Shown: one piece after another, positions 17,426-25,156 of the stretch
How positions within the stretch are numbered: position 1 is the first letter of the stretch
Layout: each line of letters opens with the position of its first letter
Assembly: GCA_016786845.1 (NCBI GenBank)
Contig: JAEUVB010000008.1
Coordinates: 62,001 to 126,000 of the forward strand
Origin: Chitinophagaceae bacterium
Lineage (GTDB): Bacteria > Bacteroidota > Bacteroidia > Chitinophagales > Chitinophagaceae
Reading direction: 5' to 3'
Length of the DNA: 64,000 nt
The notes under the pieces: model-generated
What the model saw: only the letters and a program-made list of their open reading frames with translations
Databases searched by the model: none
Told to the model about the DNA's origin: nothing
Program-made: the position numbers and the translations under genes

Positions 17426-18418
17426 CTAATCTGTAATGAACGGATAGTCTTCCTGAAGGTAAATATCCTTGTATACTTCACTGTCATCGGGCCATGGTGA
17501 GTTTTCTGCAAACTCAACCGAATCATCTACGATCAACTTCACCTTATCTTGTATCGCTTGAATTTCTTCCGGTGTAGCCAGATTATTTTCATTGATAACG
17601 CGCAGCACATATTCAATAGGGTCTTTCTCTTTGTACTCTTCCAATTCCTCTTTGGTCCTGTATTTAGCCGGATCGCTCATACTGTGACCCTTATAACGAT
17701 AGGTTTTAATTTCAAGCAAGGTAGGTCCCTCTCCATCACGGGCGCGGCGTGCTGCACGTTCGATAGCATAATGCACATTTTCAGGTTTCATCCCATCGAC
17801 ACTGTCGCCGGGCATATCATATGCGTCCGCCAATTTATAAATATCCAACACATTACTGGTACGCTCAACAGAGGTACCCATGGCGTAAAAATTATTTTCG
17901 CAAATGAAGATCACGGGTAGTTTCCACAGCATGGCCATATTGAAGGCTTCATGAAGTATACCCTGACGGGCGGCACCATCGCCAAAGAAACAAAGCGTAA
18001 CAGCATCACTGCCTTTGTATTGTTCCGCAAACGCAATACCTGCACCCAATCCAATTTGTCCACCGACGATACCATGTCCGCCGAAAAAATGTTTTTCCTT
18101 GGAGAAGAAGTGCATGCTACCGCCTTTACCCTTGGTACATCCTGTGGCTTTACCGTAGAGTTCGGCCATACATTCGCGTGGACTGATACCTTTGGCAATG
18201 GCTAAACCATGATCGCGATAAGCCGTGATCATATTATCATCTTCGCGAATGGCTGTCATACAACCGGAGGAAACGGCTTCCTGACCGATATAGAGATGAC
18301 AGAAACCACGAATCTTTTGCATTCCATATAGCTGACCTGTTTTTTCTTCGAAACGACGTTGCAACAGCATGTTTTCATACCAATACAGATAGGTTTCTTT
18401 CCCGAATTGTGTGTCCAC
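17426..18418 (-). CDS. pdhA: pyruvate dehydrogenase E1 component, alpha subunit
   Basis: 330 residues. Thiamine-diphosphate enzyme that decarboxylates pyruvate with the beta subunit and passes the acetyl unit to lipoyl-E2. The ThDP-binding motif runs from GDGAARQG (146-153) to ENN (174-176). The heterotetrameric E1-alpha type is further shown by GKGGSMHFF (98-105) and the phosphorylation-loop-like YRYKGHSMSDPAKYR near 240. The beta subunit and E2 genes are not adjacent, which is common in Bacteroidota. A near match to the -7 consensus (TATCTTCG) lies about 20 bases upstream. Confidence 0.95.
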   Translation of the reverse strand: MDTQFGKETYLYWYENMLLQRRFEEKTGQLYGMQKIRGFCHLYIGQEAVSSGCMTAIREDDNMITAYRDHGLAIAKGISPRECMAELYGKATGCTKGKGGSMHFFSKEKHFFGGHGIVGGQIGLGAGIAFAEQYKGSDAVTLCFFGDGAARQGILHEAFNMAMLWKLPVIFICENNFYAMGTSVERTSNVLDIYKLADAYDMPGDSVDGMKPENVHYAIERAARRARDGEGPTLLEIKTYRYKGHSMSDPAKYRTKEELEEYKEKDPIEYVLRVINENNLATPEEIQAIQDKVKLIVDDSVEFAENSPWPDDSEVYKDIYLQEDYPFITD

Positions 18419-18469
18419 AGTGAGTATTTTTTATGAACAGCGAAGATAGTATGCGAAGGATATAAATCG

Positions 18470-18500
18470 AAATAAAAAAGCCCGGAATACGACCGGGCTT
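18470..18500 (-). terminator. terminator of the DUF3078 gene
   Basis: Stem AAGCCCGG / CCGGGCTT with a 7-base loop; on the minus strand the stem ends in CTTTTTTATT, a good T tail. Confidence 0.82.
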
Positions 18501-18523
18501 TCAATGATTTTAAATAAAGTCGT

Positions 18524-19558
18524 TTACAATTTGTAGCTGAACCCAATATTGAGTACCTGTTTGAGTTGTATCCAGCCCAGAGGGCCGAGTTCATAGGTGG
18601 TCTGTCCGTTTTCTGTGACCTTTTTCGTTTTTTGTCCGGGCACATCATTGTCATACACGATGGTGAAGCCGAGGCTGGCTCCGATGAATTTATTGATCTT
18701 CATGGCGATGAAGTTGTCCCAAAGGATATCGATATTTCCCGGATTGTCTTTACGGGTCACCACGCCATTCACGACCGTATTTTTGGCCAGATAATTGGAA
18801 TACAAATCCAGTCGGGTATTGTACATCACATTTTTGCTCAGGCTGGTTTTGAATTTCGTGGTTAAATAGGCACCCATTTCAAACTTGGTGGTTTTTCCCT
18901 GATCCACGCCAAATGCAGCTCCGGTGAGGGTATAGCTTTTTTTGACAAAAATCATACGGGCAGCCAGGGGGGAAAAGAATAAGGTAAATTTATCATCGGC
19001 TCTTAGCTCGGCTCCTATAGCCAGGGTAAAATAGGCAGGAGACATAAATTCAGAGATCGGACTGTTCTCCCAATTAGGCAGGTTATAATCGAAGCCCTTG
19101 GTAAATTGGCTTTGAAAACGGAAGAGGCCTGTAAAATAGGTATTGTTTTTAAATTTGTTTTTGGATTTGGTCCAGTTTTTGGGCTGCACCCCAATGCGGG
19201 AAGAAAAGTCGATACGGTCATCCAATTTTTTCGGTTTGAATGCATTCGATTCTACATAATTCAAACCGTAATACAAATCCAATGTATTCTCCCACACTTT
19301 GTTTCCTTTTACACGGGCCAGGAAGCCGTTGAATTGACCATTCGCGGCCAATGAAAGCCGTTCTCCACCTGCGGCCCAATTTTGCAATGTGGCCTGGTTG
19401 ATGCCGATATTCAGTAATCCGCCACGGGTCCAGCCTTCATTCTTGGCTTCCACTTTGCGGCTCATATCTTTTTGTAATTCATCCGATTTTTTATCGGGCT
19501 GTGCGTAGGTACTTAAGCCAAGCACCATAGCTGAAAAGAGTAGGATAGAATTTTTCAT
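18524..19558 (-). CDS. DUF3078 outer-membrane-like protein
   Basis: 344 residues from the ATG at 19558, which gives the best signal peptide (MKNSILLFSAMVLGL ending TYAQ). The body matches DUF3078: GWTRGGLLNIGINQATLQNWAAGG (beginning near 41), many aromatic beta strands with the pattern N-x-x-DLYYGLNYVES, and a C-terminal strand ending in Leu. I infer an outer-membrane beta-barrel of unknown function. It is monocistronic, with a terminator directly after it. Confidence 0.82.
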   Translation of the reverse strand: MKNSILLFSAMVLGLSTYAQPDKKSDELQKDMSRKVEAKNEGWTRGGLLNIGINQATLQNWAAGGERLSLAANGQFNGFLARVKGNKVWENTLDLYYGLNYVESNAFKPKKLDDRIDFSSRIGVQPKNWTKSKNKFKNNTYFTGLFRFQSQFTKGFDYNLPNWENSPISEFMSPAYFTLAIGAELRADDKFTLFFSPLAARMIFVKKSYTLTGAAFGVDQGKTTKFEMGAYLTTKFKTSLSKNVMYNTRLDLYSNYLAKNTVVNGVVTRKDNPGNIDILWDNFIAMKINKFIGASLGFTIVYDNDVPGQKTKKVTENGQTTYELGPLGWIQLKQVLNIGFSYKL

Positions 19559-19583
19559 GTAACACAATTTATGTTCACAAAAA

Positions 19584-19604
19584 TGCCACCTTTTTGAGGT
19601 GGCA
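19584..19604 (-). terminator. terminator of mscL
   Basis: Stem TGCCACC / GGTGGCA with a 7-base loop; on the minus strand it continues into ATTTTTG. Confidence 0.7.
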
Positions 19605-19657
19605 CTAAATTATCGTCGAGGATTAACCCGACTTTTGCATTCTTTCAATGAAGGCAT

Positions 19658-20080
19658 TTATTTTTTTAAAGCATCTCTGATTTCCATCAGGAGCGCATCG
19701 GTTGAAGACGGAGCTGCAGGAGCCGCTTCTTCTTTCTTCTTCATCTTGTTCATGGCCTTGATGACCAAAAATACGACAAAAGCGATGATGAGAAATTCGA
19801 TGCTGACGGTTACAAAACTGCCCCACTGAATGGCCACTTCCGGGACGGCCGGCACGACCGATCCATCAGCGTTTTTCAGTTCTGCCACAGCGGCTTTTAA
19901 AACCAACTTTTTATCGTTGAAATCGACACCGCCGGTCAGCATGCCCACTGCAGGCATCACCATACCATCAATAAAGGCGGAAATCACTTTTCCAAAAGCA
20001 CCGCCAATGACTACCGCCACCGCTAAATCAACCAGATTACCGCGAATAGCAAATTCTTTAAATTCTTTTACAAATCCCAT
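19658..20080 (-). CDS. mscL: large-conductance mechanosensitive channel
   Basis: 140 residues, typical length. Homopentameric inner-membrane pressure valve that opens on hypo-osmotic shock. The N-terminal amphipathic helix and TM1 are clear (GFVKEFKEFAIRGN, then LAVAVVIGGAFGKVISAFIDGMVMP with the small-residue gate). TM2 lies around 88-110 and is followed by the charged KKKEE helix and a C-terminal bundle. The periplasmic loop contains the DGSVVPAVPE segment. It is a single gene with its own hairpin terminator. Confidence 0.96.
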   Translation of the reverse strand: MGFVKEFKEFAIRGNLVDLAVAVVIGGAFGKVISAFIDGMVMPAVGMLTGGVDFNDKKLVLKAAVAELKNADGSVVPAVPEVAIQWGSFVTVSIEFLIIAFVVFLVIKAMNKMKKKEEAAPAAPSSTDALLMEIRDALKK

Positions 20081-20135
20081 AGTAAATTATTTTATTGTGT
20101 GAAAATACAAATTATCGGGTAAAAGAGAAACAGGA

Positions 20136-20882
20136 TCATTTTTTCATGCCCGGAAATTTCATGTTGAATGATTGTAAGGTTTCCAGGATGGTATTGGCTA
20201 CGAGATAATTCTTGTACCAGTTTTGATCTGAAGGGATGATATGCCATGGCACTTCATTACAGTTATTGAAGGCCTGATCGCTGTACTTCATATAATCGTC
20301 CCATAGCTCAGATTCTTTGAGGTCGTTTTCATTGTACTTCCACATTTTTTCTTTCACCTGCATTCTTTCATTCAATCGCTGCAGTTGTTCTTCTCTTGAA
20401 ATATGCAGATAGAATTTCAGTACGGTAGTATGGTTATGTTCCGTCAATAATTGTTCAAATTGATTGATGGCTGCAAATCTTTTCTTAGCGGTTTTGTCGT
20501 CAATCCATTGATGAACCCGGGTAATGAGGACATCTTCATAATGCGATCGGTTGTGGATTTGTATCATGCCTTTCGAAGGGGTATGCTGATGAATGCGCCA
20601 CAGAAAATCATGCGAAAGTTCTTCAGCGGTCGGGGCTTTCCAGGATTTGACTTGAACCCCCATCGGATTCATACTGGTAAAGACATCCTTGATGAGCCCA
20701 TCCTTACCTGATGCATCCATACCCTGTATAATCACGAGCAAAGAATGCTTGCCTTCGGCAAATAACAGATTCTGTAATTCTTCCAGCTGAGATAAAATGG
20801 CATTCGTTTTATGTTTGGTCTTTTCTTTGTCGAGGCCTTTGGGCGCCCGGGTGTCGATTTTGGAAAGGGTGATTTTAGGCAT
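20136..20882 (-). CDS. ppk2: polyphosphate kinase 2 family nucleotide phosphotransferase
   Basis: 248 residues. PPK2 enzymes move phosphate between polyphosphate and nucleotides. Walker A is GMDASGKDG (54-62), the lid-region basic residues occur in NRSHYEDVLITRVHQW (111-126), and the C-terminal VPWHIIPSDQNWYKNYLV (about 215-232) is diagnostic. It is a single-domain PPK2; length and motifs resemble short class III enzymes, but which nucleotide it prefers cannot be read here. It may work with phosphate or energy storage, like the PHA synthase 7 kb away, but there is no operon link. Confidence 0.9.
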   Translation of the reverse strand: MPKITLSKIDTRAPKGLDKEKTKHKTNAILSQLEELQNLLFAEGKHSLLVIIQGMDASGKDGLIKDVFTSMNPMGVQVKSWKAPTAEELSHDFLWRIHQHTPSKGMIQIHNRSHYEDVLITRVHQWIDDKTAKKRFAAINQFEQLLTEHNHTTVLKFYLHISREEQLQRLNERMQVKEKMWKYNENDLKESELWDDYMKYSDQAFNNCNEVPWHIIPSDQNWYKNYLVANTILETLQSFNMKFPGMKK

Positions 20883-20917
20883 GAGAAGAGATTTTATGAT
20901 GAGGAATATGAAGACTA

Positions 20918-20925
20918 CAAAACTA
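20918..20925 (-). promoter_or_regulatory. -7 element TAGTTTTG for ppk2
   Basis: Exact TAnnTTTG on the minus strand, 35 bases before the start codon. Confidence 0.55.
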
Positions 20926-21050
20926 ATTGTTTCTACGTCGTAAATGGATGAAGCGACGGATAAAACACTTATTAAATTTTAGATGTCATTTGTTAATTAT
21001 TTTCTCAGATATTTTTCTTTATTTTACCTTTAAACCAAAATAAAAATTCT

Positions 21051-21584
21051 ATGAAACTCACATCAATTCTTCTTTTTCTGACACTTTGTTGCAGTGGCCA
21101 TTTATGGGCTCAAAGCAAGGCCGGTGGCAATGGCAACTTTATTTATTTTACCATGGATGGTACGGAATATAAATACGATACCAAACAAGTGCTTTCCTAT
21201 ACCCGCGAGGATACCGCTAAGGGTAAGGAACACAAAGTGATCAGTGCATTTGTGCGCACACCCGATGGTGATTCTTATGTCAAAATGTCCATCATGTTTT
21301 ATATGAAACTGAATGAAGGCATTAAACCGGGCAAGTTGGATATGTATTCTATTTTAGGCTACAAGAAAAAATTGCCTTGTGTATATATTAGTCTGGATAA
21401 GAAAAACGGCGATCAATATACTTTCTATGGTTCGAAAGAAGGGAATAAGGGAAGCTTTGAAGTGACTTCTGTCAATGGCGACTGGGTGGAAGGTAGCTTT
21501 AGTTTGACCATGCCGTCTAAATATGGCAAGGAAGCTGCACTTGAAATTACCAAGGGTACTTTCAAGTTTCAAATCAAAAAGTAA
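21051..21584 (+). CDS. secreted protein of unknown function
   Basis: 177 residues with a signal peptide ending LWAQ (about residue 21). The mature part is a predicted beta-rich domain with the strands GNFIYFTMDGTEY, VYISLDKKNGDQYTFYGS and ITKGTFKFQIKK. It resembles small Bacteroidota lipocalin-like or DUF6252-type proteins in general pattern, but I cannot assign it. It has its own strong bidirectional terminator and is likely monocistronic. Confidence 0.7.
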   Translation: MKLTSILLFLTLCCSGHLWAQSKAGGNGNFIYFTMDGTEYKYDTKQVLSYTREDTAKGKEHKVISAFVRTPDGDSYVKMSIMFYMKLNEGIKPGKLDMYSILGYKKKLPCVYISLDKKNGDQYTFYGSKEGNKGSFEVTSVNGDWVEGSFSLTMPSKYGKEAALEITKGTFKFQIKK

Positions 21585-21603
21585 ACCAACTTCATTTAAT
21601 TTA

Positions 21604-21641
21604 AAAAGGGGCTGTTTCCATCTTGAGAAACAGCCCCTTTT
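21604..21641. terminator. bidirectional terminator
   Basis: 15-bp perfect stem AAAAGGGGCTGTTTC / GAAACAGCCCCTTTT with an 8-base loop, between two convergent genes; A and T runs on both sides fit use in both directions. Confidence 0.9.
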
Positions 21642-21670
21642 TTATCGAGCTTTTATCGTTCAACGGCCGA

Positions 21671-22006
21671 CTATTTTTTGTCGCCGCCAAACATGCCTTT
21701 CATTTTATCCATCACATCCTTGGCAATGTCTTCTGCCTTGTCTGCGGCTTCACTCAGTTTATCTTTAGCTTGCTCTGCAAAGTCTTCTAATTTTTCTTTG
21801 GTAGCGTCAGCAAATTCCTTCGCTTTGTCTTCATACGTTGAAATTTTTACTTCACCCTGAGCGCCGGAAAACATGGCATCTACATTACCCGCTAATGACG
21901 GTGGTAGTTTTGTTTTTACAAATTCCATGACGGTGGTTACGGTTTTCTGTGCTTGTTCTGAACTCAAGCCGACCTCTGCGATGAGCTTGTTGATTAATTC
22001 TTGCAT
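21671..22006 (-). CDS. small helical protein with amphipathic repeat tail
   Basis: 111 residues. The N-terminal half (EVGLSSEQAQKTVTTVMEFVKTKLPPSLAG) looks like the DUF2780/DUF937-type helical domain, with an LP-x-x-LAG turn. From residue 58 on it is an apolipoprotein-like amphipathic helix with 11-residue periodicity of K, E and A (AKEFADATKEKLEDFAEQAKD), ending GGDKK. No signal peptide. Such proteins are often envelope-stress or YtxH/late-embryogenesis-like, but the function is unknown. Confidence 0.65.
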   Translation of the reverse strand: MQELINKLIAEVGLSSEQAQKTVTTVMEFVKTKLPPSLAGNVDAMFSGAQGEVKISTYEDKAKEFADATKEKLEDFAEQAKDKLSEAADKAEDIAKDVMDKMKGMFGGDKK

Positions 22007-22198
22007 GGTTATTAGATTTTAGAATACAAATTTATCATATTATCATGAGATGGGATATGATATTTATTAGTTAAGCTGTAAGGTGGTTCAAATGTTTCGC
22101 TTTCTTTCATCCTTACAAAATCCGCATTCATCTGTTTAGACATGTATAGTCTACGAAAGAAGGGATATGTTTGCAATGTCATTAAATTTATTCCTTCG

Positions 22199-22918
22199 AT
22201 GTATCAAAGAAGTATTATTGTTTTGGGCATACTTATAGTCTTTGCTTTTGCATGCAAACACACGACTATTTCACCGACGACAAATCCAAATGGAAACAAT
22301 GGCGGTGGCGGAGGCAATGGAGGTAGTTCCACTAATTGCAGTCCTGATACGGTTTATTTTACCAATGATATTCTACCCATCATGATTTCCAATTGCACCA
22401 TGAGTGGGTGTCATAATGCAGCGGATCATAAAGAAGGTGTTATCCTCACAGATTACAACAATATCATGGCCACTTCAGATGTAGAACCCGGTAACCCTTC
22501 TTCCAGCGATTTATATAAAGTACTGATCAAAACGGATCCCGATAAGATCATGCCACGCCCGCCTATGAGTCCGCTCACTGCCGCACAAATTGCGATGGTG
22601 AAAAAATGGATCGAACAAGGCGCGAAAAATAATAGTTGCACATCATGTGATACCAGCGGCGAAATGAAATTTGCTGCAAATGTTCAACCTATCCTACAAG
22701 CCAATTGTACCGGTTGTCATTCGGCCTCAAGTCCGGGTGGCGGTATTAATTTATCGGATTACCCCGGCGTATCTGTAGTGGTAAACAACGGTAAACTCAT
22801 CGGCTCTATCACCCATGCCGGCGGATTTAGTGCGATGCCTAAAAATGGTAATAAACTTAGTGATTGCCATATCAGTCAAATTCAAAAATGGATCAACAAT
22901 GGTGCACAGAATAATTAA
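22199..22918 (+). CDS. cytochrome c-like lipoprotein with two heme motifs
   Basis: 239 residues from the ATG at 22199, which gives a lipoprotein signal peptide with Cys19 (FAFAC); an in-frame ATG at 22142 would add 19 residues. A Gly/Asn linker (32-44) precedes two related domains. The first has a CX4CH motif (Cys66, Cys71, His72), the second a standard CXXCH (Cys170, Cys173, His174). Both are followed by methionines in IMPRPP and AMPKNG (Met118, Met213) that could be axial ligands. This is the pattern of planctomycete-type cytochrome c domains. It is first of a compact unit with an interrupted cytochrome, YceI and a DUF5777 barrel, so an electron-transfer role at the outer membrane or periplasm is inferred. 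Confidence 0.78.
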   Translation: MYQRSIIVLGILIVFAFACKHTTISPTTNPNGNNGGGGGNGGSSTNCSPDTVYFTNDILPIMISNCTMSGCHNAADHKEGVILTDYNNIMATSDVEPGNPSSSDLYKVLIKTDPDKIMPRPPMSPLTAAQIAMVKKWIEQGAKNNSCTSCDTSGEMKFAANVQPILQANCTGCHSASSPGGGINLSDYPGVSVVVNNGKLIGSITHAGGFSAMPKNGNKLSDCHISQIQKWINNGAQNN

Positions 22919-22925
22919 GCCTTAT

Positions 22926-23279
22926 ATGAAGATTATACCGTCTCTTTTTTTGATTTCTTTGACCACTTTATTTTTCAGTAGTTGCTATTACGACAATAAG
23001 CAGGATATGCTGGGCACTGTGGGTATGTGCGATACGAGTAATGTTATGTTTTCTACCGGCGTCAATCCGGTGATCACTCAGTACTGCACCAACTGACATG
23101 GCGGCGTTTCTCCTTCAGCAGGTATTTCTTTGGAAGGGCATACGAATGTGAAAAATCACATTACCGCCATTCTCAATTCAATCAATAATGGAAGTATGCC
23201 GAAAGGAAGTCCTAAATTAGACGATTGTACCATTTTAAAAATACAAACCTGGGCCAATAACGGCTCGCTCAACAACTAG
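22926..23279 (+). pseudogene. cytochrome c-like lipoprotein gene with in-frame TGA at the heme cysteine
   Basis: 118 codons including the final TAG, with a TGA at codon 57 (23094-23096). The start gives a lipoprotein signal peptide (lipobox FSSC). The sequence around the stop reads Q-Y-C-T-N-[TGA]-H-G-G, exactly where CXXCH requires the second cysteine (TGC). The frame then continues for 60 codons and ends MPKGSPKLDDC...WANNGSLNN, parallel to the end of the preceding gene (MPKNGNKLSDC...WINNGAQNN). One base change, C to A, explains the break. It may be a fresh pseudogene, a sequencing error or programmed readthrough. It starts 7 bases after the preceding stop and 17 bases lie between its end and the YceI gene. 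Confidence 0.8.
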
Positions 23280-23296
23280 TATAAAACAAACAAAAC

Positions 23297-23842
23297 ATGA
23301 AAAAGATTATCATCGCCTTATTCGCATTCGCTTCATTACAGGCAGGAGCGCAAAAGTACATGACCAAAGCCGGTAGCATCAATTTTGCCGCAAGCGGACC
23401 TTTAGAAAAAATTGAAGGGAATAATAAATCTGCGGCTTGTTTGCTGGATACCAAAACCGGTGCCCTCGATTTTATCGTTCAAATCAAAAGTTTCGTCTTC
23501 GACCGTCAATTGATGCAGGAACATTTCAATGAAAATTATTTGGAAAGTGAAAAGTTTCCGAAGTCTATGTTTAAAGGTAGTATCTCTAATTTGTCGGCCA
23601 TCAATTTCGACAAAGATGGAGAGTATGCAGCACAGGTTCAAGGTAAATTAACCATACATGGCGTTTCGAAAGATGTGAAAACGACCGGAAAGGTGGTGGT
23701 TAAGAATGGTAAGATCACATTGAGCTCCAACTTCTCCGTCTTATTATCCGATTATGGAATCTCTATTCCTGGTGCCGTGAAGGATAAAGTATCGAAAGAT
23801 GCTAAAATTACGGTGAACTGTACCCTCGATAAAATGAAATAA
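23297..23842 (+). CDS. YceI family periplasmic protein
   Basis: 181 residues. Signal peptide MKKIIIALFAFASLQAGAQ, then the YceI lipocalin-like fold: INFAASGPLEKIEGNNK, the FVVQIKS-type strand FIVQIKSFVFDRQLMQEHFNENYLESEKFPKSMFKGS region (split over about 55-93), and LTIHGVSKDVKTTGKV near 122-137. YceI proteins bind isoprenoid or fatty amide ligands in a hydrophobic pocket. In Bacteroidota they often sit beside c-type cytochrome and DUF5777 genes, as here, with 17 and 7 bases to the neighbours. Confidence 0.9.
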   Translation: MKKIIIALFAFASLQAGAQKYMTKAGSINFAASGPLEKIEGNNKSAACLLDTKTGALDFIVQIKSFVFDRQLMQEHFNENYLESEKFPKSMFKGSISNLSAINFDKDGEYAAQVQGKLTIHGVSKDVKTTGKVVVKNGKITLSSNFSVLLSDYGISIPGAVKDKVSKDAKITVNCTLDKMK

Positions 23843-23849
23843 ACCATTT

Positions 23850-24785
23850 ATGATTTCATACCCTAAAATGTTGCCGGGACTCATCCTCCTGCTACTCTGC
23901 TATTGCTTTACCCAAGCTCAGACCGATACCAATTTCCTAGACGTCAATACGGATACTGATTTGCAGAGTCTGCTGGAAGATGATGAAAAACCGGTGAAGG
24001 AGTATGTAAAAAATGCCTTCAAATCTTCCCGCGTTATCAACGGGCATTCCATGGAGTTTATCGGCAGTGGTGTTTTAGATTTCCGCATCCTGCATCGCTT
24101 CGGCACCTTCAAAAGCGGATACCGCGAGTTGTTTGGGCTCGATCAGGCTTCCATGCGCATGGGTTTTGATCTGGGCATCACTAAAAATTTTACGTTAGGC
24201 ATAGGTAGAAGTACCTTCAATAAAGAATTGGATGGGTTTATGAAATGGAGAATCATCCATCAAAGAAAAAACGTACAGCCGATTCCTTTCTCTCTGGTAT
24301 GGGTTTCGGGGATCACCATGACGACCGGTAAAATTCCGGAAGCCAAACTAAATATTCTCACCAATCGGTTGGGTTTTTACAATCAACTGATTCTTGGGCG
24401 AAAATTTGGCGAATCGTTTACCCTTCAACTTTCACCCACCCATGTACACAGAAATTTGGTTGAATTCAATACGGATAAAAATGACATGATTGCGCTCGGT
24501 ATCGGCAGTCGCATCAAACTGACCAACCGCAGCGCCTTCATCATCGATGCTTTTCCAATCCTCTATGGCGATCGTAAAAATTACAATGTATTTCCCTTAT
24601 CCCTGGGCTTCGATATCGAAACCGGAGGACATGTCTTCCAATTGCATATTTCCAACGCCAAAGGCATGAACGAAAAGGCCTTTATTACCGAAACGGTTCA
24701 GCGTTGGGACAAAGGTGAAATTCAGCTTGGGTTTAATTTGTCGAGGGTGTTTACAGTGGTGAAGAATAAAGCGACAAGCTGGTAG
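23850..24785 (+). CDS. DUF5777 outer-membrane beta-barrel protein
   Basis: 311 residues. Signal peptide ending TQAQ (about residue 24). An acidic linker is followed by a predicted barrel with HSMEFIGSGVLDFRILHRFG, the long LFGLDQASMRMGFDLGIT strand, and ETGGHVFQLHISNAKGMNEKAF near 265-286, all hallmarks of DUF5777. It starts 7 bases after YceI and closes the four-gene unit. Partners and substrate are unknown; the context with heme lipoproteins suggests an envelope redox function. Confidence 0.82.
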   Translation: MISYPKMLPGLILLLLCYCFTQAQTDTNFLDVNTDTDLQSLLEDDEKPVKEYVKNAFKSSRVINGHSMEFIGSGVLDFRILHRFGTFKSGYRELFGLDQASMRMGFDLGITKNFTLGIGRSTFNKELDGFMKWRIIHQRKNVQPIPFSLVWVSGITMTTGKIPEAKLNILTNRLGFYNQLILGRKFGESFTLQLSPTHVHRNLVEFNTDKNDMIALGIGSRIKLTNRSAFIIDAFPILYGDRKNYNVFPLSLGFDIETGGHVFQLHISNAKGMNEKAFITETVQRWDKGEIQLGFNLSRVFTVVKNKATSW

Positions 24786-24796
24786 AGGGGGCTTTA

Positions 24797-25099
24797 CTAG
24801 GACTGCAACGATACAACTCGCTCTTGCAATGACGCAACTCCCTCTTGCAATGACGCAACTGCCTCTTGCAATGACGCAACTGGCTCTTGCAACGACGCAA
24901 CTGGCTCTTGCAACGACGCAACTCCCTCTTGCAACGACGCAACTCGCTCTTGCAACGACGCAACTGCCTCTTGCAACGACGCAACGCCCTCTTGCAACGA
25001 CGCAACTCGCTCTTGCAACGTGAAAGCTAATCCCGGTACTGCAGAAAATCCATAAAATTCAATACAATCACCCGGAATCCCCCGAATTATTTCACGCAA
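24797..25099 (-). CDS. possible heptad-repeat ORF encoded by a 21-bp tandem array
   Basis: 100 codons on the minus strand. After about 30 ordinary residues the product is a chain of VASLQE[G/A/R/P] heptads, each encoded by one 21-bp unit. Hydrophobic residues at two fixed positions would allow a coiled coil, except where the seventh residue is Pro. There is no clear promoter, Shine-Dalgarno or signal peptide. All three frames on the plus strand and another on the minus are also free of stops because 21 is a multiple of 3. It may therefore be only a minisatellite; treat as doubtful. Confidence 0.25.
   Translation of the reverse strand: MREIIRGIPGDCIEFYGFSAVPGLAFTLQERVASLQEGVASLQEAVASLQERVASLQEGVASLQEPVASLQEPVASLQEAVASLQEGVASLQERVVSLQS
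24817..25020. repeat. 21-bp tandem array, nine full units plus a partial
   Basis: Unit CTSSCTCTTGCAAYGACGCAA (S = C or G). Changes are confined to the two S positions and one C/T, apart from CGCC instead of CTCC in one unit. The four 5' units differ from the rest by T versus C at the Y site, showing stepwise spread of a variant. A degenerate unit precedes the array. It lies between the DUF5777 gene and glyS. Confidence 0.9.
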
Positions 25100-25142
25100 T
25101 AATCATTCGAATTCCCACCCTTCCTAAAAAACATTTTCCATG

Positions 25143-25150
25143 TATATTTG
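25143..25150 (+). promoter_or_regulatory. -7 element TATATTTG for glyS
   Basis: Exact match with only six bases (CGCCCT) before the glyS ATG. An in-frame TTG at 25148 lies inside it and is not a start. Confidence 0.72.
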
Positions 25151-25156
25151 CGCCCT

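Noticed and set aside
17272..17526. 84-codon minus-strand frame overlapping the pdhA 3' end.
   Set aside because: It runs through REP copy A and out of frame across pdhA.
22926..23279. TGA as a selenocysteine codon.
   Set aside because: It replaces a heme-ligating cysteine, no SECIS-like hairpin is evident directly after it, and no sel genes are in the window.
24817..25020. CRISPR array.
   Set aside because: Units are directly tandem with no unique spacers, and there are no cas genes.
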